Shown in pieces: positions 14,809 to 22,823 of a stretch of 26,631 nucleotides of DNA. Position 1 is the stretch's first letter. Each line of letters starts with the position of its first letter. The DNA is taken from contig JBLHWU010000073.1 in NCBI GenBank assembly GCA_047629355.1, positions 1 to 26,631 of the forward strand. Reading direction: 5' to 3'. The position numbers and the translations under genes were made by a program. Below the pieces are notes generated by a model. The model ran no database searches and was not told where the DNA came from. It saw nothing but the letters and a program-made list of their open reading frames with translations. Origin of the DNA: CAYUNA01 sp047629355 (lineage in GTDB: Bacteria > Bacteroidota > Bacteroidia > Chitinophagales > Saprospiraceae).

Positions 14809-16020
14809 ATGAACGCATATATCATAGATGGCATTCGCACGCCAATCGGAAATTTTACAGGAACCTTATCAACGATTCGTACGGACGACCTCGGTGCAAA
14901 AGTGATTGAAGAAGTTGTCAAACGGAATCCTAATATTCCAAAAGACGCTTACGACGATGTAATCATGGGTTGCGCGAATCAAGCAGGAGAAGACAATCGA
15001 AATGTAGCGCGGATGTGTTCTTTACTTGCGGGACTTCCACATTCTGTACCAGGAGAAACGGTTAATCGGCTTTGTTCTTCAGGGCTTTCGGCAATTATTC
15101 ATGCCAATCGAGCGATAAAAGCGGGCGATGGTGATGTTTTTATTGCTGGTGGAGTTGAACATATGACTCGTGGGCCGTGGGTGATTTCTAAAGTTTCCAA
15201 ACCATTTGGACGGGATGCGCAGATGCACGATAGTAGTTTTGGATGGCGATTTGTGAATAAGAAAATGAAGGATTTGTACGGGACTGACGGCATGGGAACG
15301 ACGGCGGAAAATTTGGTTGACCTCTATAATATTAGTCGCGAAGACCAAGATAAATTTGCGCATTGGTCGCAAATGAAAGCAGCAGCGGCGCAAAAAAGTG
15401 GTCGGTTGGCAAAAGAAATTGTGTCGATTGAAATTCCACAGCGTAAAAAAGACCCGATTATTTTTGACCAAGATGAGTTTATCAAACCGAATTCTTCTTT
15501 GGAAATTTTGGCAAAATTACGCCCTGCTTTTCGCAAGAAAGAAGACGGTGGAACGGTAACTGCAGCTAATGCTTCTGGTTTAAATGACGGTGCAGCAGCG
15601 ACTATTATTGCTTCTGATGCAGCGGTTAAAAAATACAATTTAAAACCAATTGCAAAAATTTTAAGTTCGGCAGTCGTTGGTGTTGAGCCGCGAATTATGG
15701 GCATTGGGCCAGTTACTGCATCGAATAAAGCGTTAGCAAAAGCAGGTTTGACGATGGAGGATATGGATGTGATTGAGTTGAATGAAGCCTTTGCAGCACA
15801 AGCCTTGGCGTGTACACGAGCTTGGGGGTTGGCAGATAATGACCCACGTGTGAATCCAAACGGTGGTGCGATTGCGATTGGGCATCCGCTGGGTGTGACG
15901 GGCGCGCGCGTGGCGTATTCGGCGGCTTTGGAGTTGCAATTGACTGGGAAGAAATATGCGTTGGTGACGATGTGTGTTGGCGTGGGGCAGGGGTATGCGG
16001 CGGTTATTGAGCGGGTATAG
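14809..16020 (+). CDS. paaJ: Thiolase PaaJ (3-oxoadipyl-CoA / 3-oxo-5,6-dehydrosuberyl-CoA thiolase)
   Basis: A 403-residue thiolase, the usual length. The acyl-accepting Cys89 is in NRLCSSGLSA, the His359 in AIAIGHPLGVTG, and the second Cys389 in TMCVGVGQG; the NEAFAAQ signature is also present. In the phenylacetate route this family acts twice, removing acetyl-CoA from 3-oxo-5,6-dehydrosuberyl-CoA and cleaving 3-oxoadipyl-CoA. Placement between paaG and paaZ supports that role over a general acetyl-CoA acetyltransferase. A long minus-strand open frame opposite its 3' two thirds is a coding shadow. Confidence 0.93.
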   Translation: MNAYIIDGIRTPIGNFTGTLSTIRTDDLGAKVIEEVVKRNPNIPKDAYDDVIMGCANQAGEDNRNVARMCSLLAGLPHSVPGETVNRLCSSGLSAIIHANRAIKAGDGDVFIAGGVEHMTRGPWVISKVSKPFGRDAQMHDSSFGWRFVNKKMKDLYGTDGMGTTAENLVDLYNISREDQDKFAHWSQMKAAAAQKSGRLAKEIVSIEIPQRKKDPIIFDQDEFIKPNSSLEILAKLRPAFRKKEDGGTVTAANASGLNDGAAATIIASDAAVKKYNLKPIAKILSSAVVGVEPRIMGIGPVTASNKALAKAGLTMEDMDVIELNEAFAAQALACTRAWGLADNDPRVNPNGGAIAIGHPLGVTGARVAYSAALELQLTGKKYALVTMCVGVGQGYAAVIERV

Positions 16021-16023
16021 TTT

Positions 16024-16130
16024 TTTGTCATTCCGACCGGAGTGGAGGAATCTGGTGTATTTACATCTTTTAAAATCTAAGAGGTTAGGTTTATACCAGA
16101 TTCCTAATATTTCATGATAAGAAATATTAG
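16024..16130. repeat. Palindromic repeat after paaJ
   Basis: A half copy of the GTCATTCCGACC repeat (16026-16053) leads into an inverted pair AGGAATCTGGTGTA (16046-16059) and TATACCAGATTCCT (16092-16105), followed by a small AT-rich hairpin AATATTTC...GAAATATT. It is related to 4286-4362. It may end the paaJ transcript. Confidence 0.65.
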
Positions 16131-16179
16131 GAAGTTTGGCGATGAAGCAATCAATTTAAGGTATCAGCTGCCAGCTAAA

Positions 16180-16692
16180 TTACGCAACCGCAAATTCCGT
16201 ATAAGGCCGTTTATAAGTTGCTTGAAACTCCAAAACGATGTCAGATTTTGGAACGCCAGCCGCCATTAAATTTGTAGCAATGCCTTTTTCCACAAAACCT
16301 TTATGAATCCAATTTTTTCGTTTTTTATGTCAATATGAAGTAAACAAGCGTGAATACGGTGCATATTTTTCCACCCAATATCCATTAAAAAGTAGTGATT
16401 TCTTTTTTCATCAAAAACAGGTTGAACTTCAGATTCTTCTCGACTATCATCTTGAAAATCAGCATATTTTAAAATAGCTTTTTTAACCACATCTTGATGA
16501 TTTTTCGCGTTCCTTAGCCATAATTCTAATGTTTTTAATTTTGGATTACAAACGATAATCTTTAAATTTTCTTCTTTCCCAAATGGCAAATTGAAAAAAT
16601 CGGTGTAAGCATCAATTGGAATAGCTAAAAATAAAGTTCTTTCTGGTTCAACTTTTTTCAGCAATCTGAAATAAGTTTTAAACTGACTACTA
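16180..16692 (-). pseudogene. xisH-xisI remnant (XisH C-terminus joined to XisI, frameshifted)
   Basis: Read on the minus strand, this contains the C-terminal half of an XisH-type protein (FRLLKKVEPERTLFLAIPID, then LKIIVCNPKLKTLELWL) running directly into an XisI-type protein (QPVFDEKRNHYFLMDIGW, then MHRIHACLLHIDIKNEKI). After KNEKI the frame is lost by one base; the next frame gives WIHKGFVEKGIATNLMAAGV and ends YTEFAVA with a stop at 16180-16182. The pair is named for excision of the Anabaena fdxN element, but its homologues are widespread and their role outside cyanobacteria is unclear. The XisH N-terminus is missing: the miniature element at 16693 replaces it and supplies a spurious Met at 16751. 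Confidence 0.8.
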
Positions 16693-16845
16693 AGTAACGA
16701 TAAAATAATAACTCCGCCATTTAGACAGGGCAAATTTTCCTCATTTTTCACTTGAAATCAGTCAAAGTATCAACAATTATCCTTCTTTCAAGTAAAAACT
16801 GAGAAAAATTATCCACTGTCTAAATGTCGGACTTATTATTTATAA
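16693..16845. mobile_element. Miniature inverted-repeat element, second long copy
   Basis: The left end AGTAACGATAAAATAATAAC is followed by TCCGCCATTTAGACAGG; the right end (16814-16842, ACTGTCTAAATGTCGGACTT then ATTATTTAT) is its near-complement, but the outermost AGTAACG is not preserved on the right. The interior is the reverse complement of that in 5812-5970 with few changes. Its two flanks belong to unrelated gene fragments. Confidence 0.82.
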
Positions 16846-16954
16846 GAGCCAAGACTTTTATATTTCATTGTCTGAATTGGAAGCTACCGACGAAGATTCT
16901 ATAAATTATGGTATTTTGAACGGTTTTTCTATGTGGATTGTAAATTATCAATAA
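16841..16954 (+). pseudogene. Orphan C-terminal gene fragment
   Basis: Immediately beyond the miniature element the plus strand reads YKSQDFYISLSELEATDEDS then INYGILNGFSMWIVNYQ and stops at 16952-16954. No start exists; the frame enters from the element. The composition is protein-like, so this is probably the tail of a lost gene of unknown family. Confidence 0.45.
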
Positions 16955-16970
16955 TTATGGTTTACTACTT

Positions 16971-17269
16971 ATGAATAACGACACCAAAATAATCATTTAC
17001 AACACCCAAGATGGCGAAGCAGCAGTCTCTCTTCACGCAAAAGATGGGACGGTTTGGATGAATCAAAATCAGTTGGCAGAACTTTTTGCCACCTCTAAAC
17101 AAAACATAGGACAACACATTGCTAATGTACTAAAAGATAAAGAGTTAGAAGAAGAATCAGTTGTAAAGGATTACTTTACAACTGCCGCTGATGGCAAAAA
17201 TTACAAGGTAATTTGGAAGATTTGGAAGACCTAGAACAATTAGCAAAAAAGATAAAACTGAAGAAATAA
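16971..17269 (+). pseudogene. RhuM-family gene with internal deletion
   Basis: ATG 16971 gives a typical RhuM N-terminus (VWMNQNQLAELFATSKQNIG, QHIANVLKDKELEEESVVKD) up to GKNYKV, about 80 residues, where the family normally continues for another 250. The open frame ends at 17234 (VIWKIWKT). In another frame the bases just before that stop read GNLEDLEDLEQLAKKIKLKK with a stop at 17267-17269, which looks like the tail of a RhuM-like or other protein. An internal deletion most simply explains this. RhuM proteins are accessory-island genes of poorly defined function. The 3' end lies 9 bp before paaZ. Confidence 0.7.
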
Positions 17270-17278
17270 AATCAAATA

Positions 17279-19771
17279 ATGAAGAAATTAAACAACTACG
17301 TCCTCGGAAACTGGACTCTCGGAGACGGCGAAGGTAGCCCGCTCTACAATTCCGTCAACGGCGACATCGTAGCAATGGCGACCACTAAAGGTTTAGATTT
17401 TGCGGAAATACTGAAATACGGACGCAAAATTGGTAGCCCTACTTTGCGTAAAATGACGTTTCAAGAGCGGGGGAATATGCTCAAGAAGTTGGCGATGTAT
17501 CTGACAAAGAAGAAGGAGCAATTTTATGAAGTAAGCTATAAAACTGGTGCGACGCGAGCGGATAGTTGGGTGGACATTGAAGGCGGTTTTGGTAACTTAT
17601 TTGCCAACGCATCTTTGCGAAAAAACTTCACCAATCAGATATTTCATGTGGATGGCGCGCCGGTTGATTTGTCGCGTGGCGGTAACTTTATGGGGCATCA
17701 CATCATGGTGCCAAAACGAGGCGTAGCGATTCACATCAATGCTTATAATTTTCCGATTTGGGGAATGTTGGAAAAATGTGCGGTCAACTGGATGGCTGGC
17801 GTAGCAGCAGTTGTAAAACCTGCAACTTCCACCTCTTATTTGACAGAAGCAGTGGTGCGAGAAATCATCGCTTCAGGCATTTTACCAGATGGTGCATTGC
17901 AGCTAGTTTGTGGCTCAGCAAGAACGATTTTAGATACGGTCGAAAGCCAAGATGTCGTAACCTTTACGGGGTCTGCAACAACGGGACAGATGCTAAAAGC
18001 ACATCCAAGAATCATTCAAGAATCGGTGCCCTTTAATATGGAAGCAGATAGTTTGAATTGTACTGTTTTAGGAGAAGACGCGGTGCCAGGTACGCCTGAG
18101 TTTGACCTTTTTATAAAGGAAGTCCGGAAGGAAATGACGACGAAATGTGGACAAAAATGTACGGCTATTCGGCGTGTTATTGTTCCTGAATTCTTGATAG
18201 AAGATGTGCAAATTCAGCTGGGTAAAGCACTCGCAAAAGTTAAAATTGGTAATCCAATGACTAAAGGTGTGCGAATGGGCGCATTGGCAAGCAAAGACCA
18301 AGTAATTGAGGTGCGCGACCGTGTGAAAGAAATTGCGAAAACGGCAGAAATCGTTTACGGTAGTTTGGATAGAATTGATTTGATTGATGCAGATTTTGAT
18401 AAAGGGGCGTTTTTAAGTCCAATCTTACTGTTAGAAAAATATCCTTATAAGAATTTGGCAGTGCACGAAATCGAAGCTTTCGGGCCGGTGAGTACGATGA
18501 TGCCTTATAATAATATGGACGAAGCGGCAGAATTGGCGCAAATGGGCAAGGGTTCTTTATGTGCGTCAATTACGACTTTTGATGATAACGCAGCTCGTGA
18601 ATTTGTGGTCGAAGCAGCCAGTCATCACGGTCGGATTTTGGTGCTAAATCGTGAGAGTGCCAAGCAAAGTACGGGACATGGCGCTCCATTGCCTACGCTA
18701 GTACACGGCGGGCCGGGACGTGCAGGTGGCGGTGAAGAAATGGGTGGAATGCGAGGGATCAAACATTATTTGCAACGGTGCGCGATTCAAGGAAGTCCGA
18801 CAACAATTACTGCAATTACAGGGGTTTATCAAGCTGGCGCGAAGGTGATTGAAGCACCAAAACATCCATTCAAATACCATTTTGAGGATATCAAAGCGGG
18901 CATGTCGATTTTGACGCATAAGCGGACTGTGACCGATTCAGATATTCAAAATTTTGCGAATCTGACTTGGGATGTTTTTTATGCACATACCGATATTACG
19001 TCATTGGATGGGACGATTTTTGAAAAACGAGCAGCGCATGGCTACTTTTTATTAGCAGCAGCAGCGGGTTTGTTTGTTAATCCTGGAAAAGGGCCAGTTG
19101 GGGCGAATTATGGTTTGGATGAATGTCGATTTATTCGTCCTGTTTACCACAACGATACGATTCAAGTACGATTGACTTGTAAAGAAAAAGTGGAGCGGGA
19201 TAGTCGTGGAAAAGAGCATCCGTCGGGCGTAGTAAAGTGGTATGAAGAAATTATAGATCAAGACGGTGAATTGGTGGCGATGGCTACAATATTGACGTTG
19301 GTTCAGAAAAAAGCACCATTTAAGGACATTACACGCGATTATTTGGTCGAGCAATTTGATAAATTAACGGACAATTCTCAACCTAATTGGGGATTGATGA
19401 CGGCACAACATTTGGTCGAGCATTTTGATTATTTCAACCTAATTGCTTTGGGTGAAATGAAGTCGAAAATGTACACGCCAGAAAAGTATTTGGAAGATAC
19501 ACAAGACTCCCTTTGGGACTATCGACCGATGCCTAAATCTTTTGACCATCCTGCTTTGAAAAAAGGAGAAGTTGAGGAATTGCGATACACTAATTTAGCG
19601 GAATCGAAAAAAGCATTCTTTGAAAATTATGATAAATTGAAAGCATTTTTTAAAGAAAACAAAGGCGCGACGGCATCGAATCCAGTCTTTGGCGATTTGA
19701 CGGCATATGAATTTAGTTTGATGGAGCGGAAGCATTTTGCGCATCATTTTGAGCAGTTTGGTTTGATATAA
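17279..19771 (+). CDS. paaZ: PaaZ: oxepin-CoA hydrolase / semialdehyde dehydrogenase, fused to a DUF1569-like domain
   Basis: The bifunctional ring-opening enzyme of the phenylacetate pathway. Residues 1-520 are the NADP-dependent aldehyde dehydrogenase, with Glu255 (NMEADSLN) and catalytic Cys294 (CGQKCTAIRR). Residues about 530-680 are the MaoC-type (R)-hydratase hot-dog domain that hydrolyses oxepin-CoA, with Asp572 (AHTDITS) and His587 (AAHGYF). Residues about 681-830 are extra relative to the 681-residue E. coli protein and resemble DUF1569, a DinB-like four-helix domain, with candidate metal ligands in AQHLVEHFDYF (His711, His715) and RKHFAHHFEQF (His819, His822, His823). The start at 17279 (MKKLNNYVLGNW) fits. 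It lies after a gene graveyard that separates it from paaJ; no paa-type operator or clear promoter was seen in front of it. Confidence 0.95.
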   Translation: MKKLNNYVLGNWTLGDGEGSPLYNSVNGDIVAMATTKGLDFAEILKYGRKIGSPTLRKMTFQERGNMLKKLAMYLTKKKEQFYEVSYKTGATRADSWVDIEGGFGNLFANASLRKNFTNQIFHVDGAPVDLSRGGNFMGHHIMVPKRGVAIHINAYNFPIWGMLEKCAVNWMAGVAAVVKPATSTSYLTEAVVREIIASGILPDGALQLVCGSARTILDTVESQDVVTFTGSATTGQMLKAHPRIIQESVPFNMEADSLNCTVLGEDAVPGTPEFDLFIKEVRKEMTTKCGQKCTAIRRVIVPEFLIEDVQIQLGKALAKVKIGNPMTKGVRMGALASKDQVIEVRDRVKEIAKTAEIVYGSLDRIDLIDADFDKGAFLSPILLLEKYPYKNLAVHEIEAFGPVSTMMPYNNMDEAAELAQMGKGSLCASITTFDDNAAREFVVEAASHHGRILVLNRESAKQSTGHGAPLPTLVHGGPGRAGGGEEMGGMRGIKHYLQRCAIQGSPTTITAITGVYQAGAKVIEAPKHPFKYHFEDIKAGMSILTHKRTVTDSDIQNFANLTWDVFYAHTDITSLDGTIFEKRAAHGYFLLAAAAGLFVNPGKGPVGANYGLDECRFIRPVYHNDTIQVRLTCKEKVERDSRGKEHPSGVVKWYEEIIDQDGELVAMATILTLVQKKAPFKDITRDYLVEQFDKLTDNSQPNWGLMTAQHLVEHFDYFNLIALGEMKSKMYTPEKYLEDTQDSLWDYRPMPKSFDHPALKKGEVEELRYTNLAESKKAFFENYDKLKAFFKENKGATASNPVFGDLTAYEFSLMERKHFAHHFEQFGLI

Positions 19772-19805
19772 GTAGAAACATTGTAAAGTACGTGACCAAG
19801 ATGTT

Positions 19806-19990
19806 CTGACTATAGCTAAAGGGCATTAGAGGGATAAAAGCGGTTTGTAAAAACTAATTTTATCTCTCAAAATCCAAGGCATGCTGCCGCAGGTAGCGCG
19901 CTTTGTTTTTTATGAAGTTCGAAAATTTTAGGATTTTCTTGCTTTTCAAATGTCGAAATTAGATGGTAGTTATTGAATCGTTTTTACTTA
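19806..19990 (+). repeat. Two-hairpin repeat family, copy 2
   Basis: AGAGGGATAAAAGCGGTTTG begins hairpin 1, whose second arm is degenerate here. The core CTGCCGCAGGTAGCGCGC at about 19881-19898 is identical to copy 1, and hairpin 2 is weakened (GAAGTTCGAAAATTTTAGGA). The end GTTATTGAATCGTTTTTACTT matches the tail of copy 1 without its middle part. It occupies most of the gap between paaZ and the next gene. Confidence 0.7.
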
Positions 19991-20015
19991 TGCCTTCACC
20001 AAAAAAACTAAAAAT

Positions 20016-20399
20016 ATGAGTTTCATAATAGGAATAATTGGCGAAAAAAATAACGATTTGGTAATTTCAATTCCAAAGATAGGGAAATACGAACCTTTGG
20101 AGTTGTGCACAAGTTTCACTTACGAATTGGAGGATGATTCAAAGCCATATTCACATTCAGATAGGAACGAAATGTATGATGGTTTTGATTTTAAGAAGGA
20201 TAGAAAATTACTGCAAAAAGGATACAATAAAGAAGAGGCTAATAAATTTTTGTCAAAGATAATTGCAGATTATGAATCTTATGGTGAAGCAGGAATTCGA
20301 GATTTAAAACCAGCAATTGAAATGAAAGAAATAATAAATAGTGCTGAATTCAAAGATATTGATAGCGTTTACTTTATTGAAATCAGGTTTGAATTTTAG
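20016..20399 (+). CDS. Hypothetical protein, 127 aa
   Basis: The frame codes for a small acidic cytosolic protein with no signal peptide or membrane segment. It starts MSFIIGIIGEKNNDLVISIP and ends with a predicted helix (EEANKFLSKIIADYESYGEA) and a strand (SVYFIEIRFEF). Composition is protein-like, and a start just after an A-rich leader is normal here. No family is recognised; the size and acidity would suit an immunity-type protein, but no toxin gene is adjacent. Its 3' end abuts a 268-bp inverted-repeat element, and the bases covering its last codons (GTTTGAATTTTA) recur on the other side of that element. Confidence 0.65.
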   Translation: MSFIIGIIGEKNNDLVISIPKIGKYEPLELCTSFTYELEDDSKPYSHSDRNEMYDGFDFKKDRKLLQKGYNKEEANKFLSKIIADYESYGEAGIRDLKPAIEMKEIINSAEFKDIDSVYFIEIRFEF

Positions 20400-20402
20400 T
20401 AA

Positions 20403-20670
20403 TTCTAAATGTAAGGTGCGCACGTTTTTGGAAGTTAGCCGCAGAGCGGAGGCTCTCTTGGTAATGGGGCTATCATTCTTTTTTGAAGCCACATGGTGGC
20501 GGCTCTCTTAAATTTTTGGATAATTAAGAGGAACTTTTTTGGCTTTTTTACTCCTACTGCAAATGTACGAGTGCCGCCGCGCTGCGGCTTTGGAACTTTT
20601 TTTATACATTGTTACCAAGAGTGCCGACACTCTGTGCTTAATAAAAAACGTGTACACCTTACACTTAGAA
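20403..20670. mobile_element. 268-bp inverted-repeat element (possible MITE)
   Basis: Terminal arms of 27 bases at 20403-20429 and 20644-20670 begin TTCTAAATGTAAGGTG and differ at three positions. Inner sequence holds several GC-rich palindromic bits (GCCGCAGAGCGGAGGCTCTC, GCCGCCGCGCTGCGGC) in an otherwise AT-rich setting. A 12-bp direct repeat GTTTGAATTTTA lies outside each end (20387-20398 and 20676-20687). Two 60-70-codon open frames inside it look like noise. It explains most of the 358-bp gap 20400-20757. Confidence 0.6.
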
Positions 20671-20757
20671 TTGCTGTTTGAATTTTATACAATCAATAGG
20701 ATAATTTCAAAAGCAATCGTTTATAAAAACATATTTTCAAACTTCTAAAACAAAGTT

Positions 20758-22614
20758 ATGTCACGAACTCTAAAACACATTTTTACCATACTTATTTTTT
20801 GCAGCAGTTTACTGGGTTTTCAAAAAATCGCCGCCCAAGAAAGCTACTCCATTTTTCCCAATCAAGCGGAATTTGCCCTCTCCGATGATGCCAATCTTTT
20901 CGGGTCTTTCGACAATCGGCTCGTCTATTTTGACAATGAAGGAAATACTCCGAAACTCTGGGTTTCCGACGGTTCAGAAGCGGGCACTTTTAAAATTAGT
21001 CCAGACAACCAAACGGCTATTCGACTAATCAAATCAACGCCAGAAACGCTGTATTTCTATGAAAAACGCGACAACGACAAGCACTTTTCAAAGTTAGTAT
21101 TGGGGAGTGATGAATTTGAGATAATTCACACCACCAATCTTGATGTACTGCGGGAAGTGTTTTTAAATGACGCCATCTATTTCGTTACGGAGTCTGTAGA
21201 TGGTGGATTTGACGACGATGATTTGGTGAAATTTGATTTGATAACAAATACTGAAGAAGTATTATTTACTTCTGATTTTGGTGGTATTCGAGGCATCGGC
21301 GCAACGGACACGGAAGTATATTTTATCGCAAGTATGGACGATGGAAAAATGCTCGGTAAAACGGACGGAACACTTGTGAATACCGCTACTTTTTTCACGC
21401 TTTACGAAGGAGGTAGTGAGTTTAGTTCTTAAGTTTTTATGCAATCAGATGGCGTGAAAATGTACTTTTTCTACAATCCGGGCAACAATCCTTACGACCT
21501 ATGGGTATCTGACGGTACTGAAGTAGGAACTTCTTTTTTGAAAAGTTACAAACACCCCTCTTCTGGCTTACCACCTCATCCGTTTGCTTTTTTAAATGAC
21601 CAGTTTTTCTTTGTGCAACGGGATGAAGGTGCACCTTCTGGAACTACTTTTGACTTGCACGTAACAAACGGAACTTCTGCGGGAACGCTAAATTTGAAAG
21701 GTACTTCCAGTGGTTATTTACAACCTCGAAATCTCACTGTTTTTGACGGAAAAGTCTATTTTTCTTCGCTTGATGGCAATTGGTCAATTTGCTTAACAGA
21801 CGGAACAATTGCAGGAACAATCACCGTAATTCCTAGCTTTGGAGATTTAAATGGAGGGTTTAATTTAGGGCAATACAACGGCGGATTGGTCGTAAGTGCC
21901 AGAACAAATGATGTCGGTTCTGAAATTTTTTATAGCGATGGAACTTTGGCAGGAACGAGTCTTTTGACAGATGTGGCAGTTGGTTCAGAAAGTAGTTCAC
22001 CAAGCCAGTTTCGCGAAGTCGGTGACCTGCTATTTTTTAGTGCGACGACCAATGACATTCGGCAACTTTGGGTGTATGATCCGAATGCTGTGGATTGTAG
22101 TACCCTCGAAGTATCGAGTGTTGATATTTTGGATGATATCGGTATTGGTGGCATTGTAAGTTTTCAGGTAATAGGTGGAACGCCTCCTTATGTCTATCAA
22201 TTGGATGGTGAATTGCCTACTGCTGATTCTATTTTTACAGATTTAGAAACAGGAACTTATTTCTTAGCCATTTTCGATGCTAATGGGTGTATGATTGAGT
22301 ATAATTTTGATATACAGTACTTGATTGGGAGTGTTTTGGACAATTCAAAAATTGTTACCATGACCATTTATCCAAATCCAAATACAAGGGGAACAGACAT
22401 TTCAATTTCATTGGAATTAATTAAAAATACGCCTAATATTGGGTTGGTACTGACGGATATATCGGGTAAGGTAGTTTATCAAAATGAGGTGATTCCTAAC
22501 TCCAATACTTTTACCTATCCCATTCCTACGAAGAGTATGACTGCGGGGACATACTTGCTTTCTGTTTTAATTGATGGGGAAGTTGTGGCGGTGGATAAGG
22601 TTATTTTGCGTTAA
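20758..22614 (+). pseudogene. T9SS-exported protein with DGTxAGT repeats, split by one in-frame stop
   Basis: One frame runs for 618 codons from ATG 20758 to 22614 except for a TAA at 21430-21432 (EFSS-stop-VFMQSDG). The N-terminus is a signal peptide (FTILIFCSSLLGFQKIAAQ). About six copies of the ELWxTDGTxAGT-type repeat follow, such as LWVSDGSEAGTF and LWVSDGTEVGTSF, on both sides of the stop, so the halves belong together. Near codon 450 a SprB-like Ig repeat appears (VIGGTPPYVYQLDGELPTAD), and the C-terminus is a type 9 sorting domain (TIYPNPN ... GTYLLSVLIDGEVVAVDKVI). Intact, it would be a surface or secreted protein. A C-to-T change in a Gln codon could explain the stop. The second half has an ATG at 21439 but no signal peptide, so only readthrough would yield an exported protein. 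Confidence 0.88.
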
Positions 22615-22621
22615 ACGAAGT

Positions 22622-22750
22622 AAGTAACGGTGAAAGTGGTTTGCAAAAACCGCTTTTATCCCTCAAGATTCCCACCGCGTTGCCGCAGACAAAGCGCATT
22701 ATCTCTTAGGAAGCTCGAAAATCTTACGGTTTTCGAGCTTCCTAAGTTTT
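22622..22750 (+). repeat. Two-hairpin repeat family, copy 3, with a GTAACGGT end
   Basis: It begins AAGTAACGGTGAAAGTGGTT, the end motif of the miniature elements, then enters hairpin 1 (AGTGGTTTGCAAAAACCGCT), a changed core (TTGCCGCAGACAAAGCGCAT) and a strong hairpin 2 with 16-bp arms (22706-22721 and 22730-22745, TTAGGAAGCTCGAAAA). The fusion of motifs from both repeat families suggests that they recombine or share a mobilising enzyme. Confidence 0.7.
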
Positions 22751-22823
22751 AAACCAACTTTTGTTACCCGATATTTATGATATATTTGATTCAAGTGCTA
22801 AATTTTTCCTTCAAATTTCTTCA

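Noticed and set aside
15324..16031. A 235-codon open frame on the minus strand opposite paaJ
   Set aside because: It is exactly antisense to a well-supported thiolase, and its sequence is the low-complexity Ala/Pro/Thr pattern expected from reverse-reading a conserved gene.
20493..20748. Two 62-69-codon frames with MVAALLNF and MAFLLLLQ starts
   Set aside because: They lie within the inverted-repeat element, overlap each other in different frames and show no conserved protein character.
13186..21432. Stop-codon reassignment (TAA/TAG read as Gln) in this genome
   Set aside because: All intact genes in the window end at TAA or TAG in the expected place, so a global recoding is not supported.
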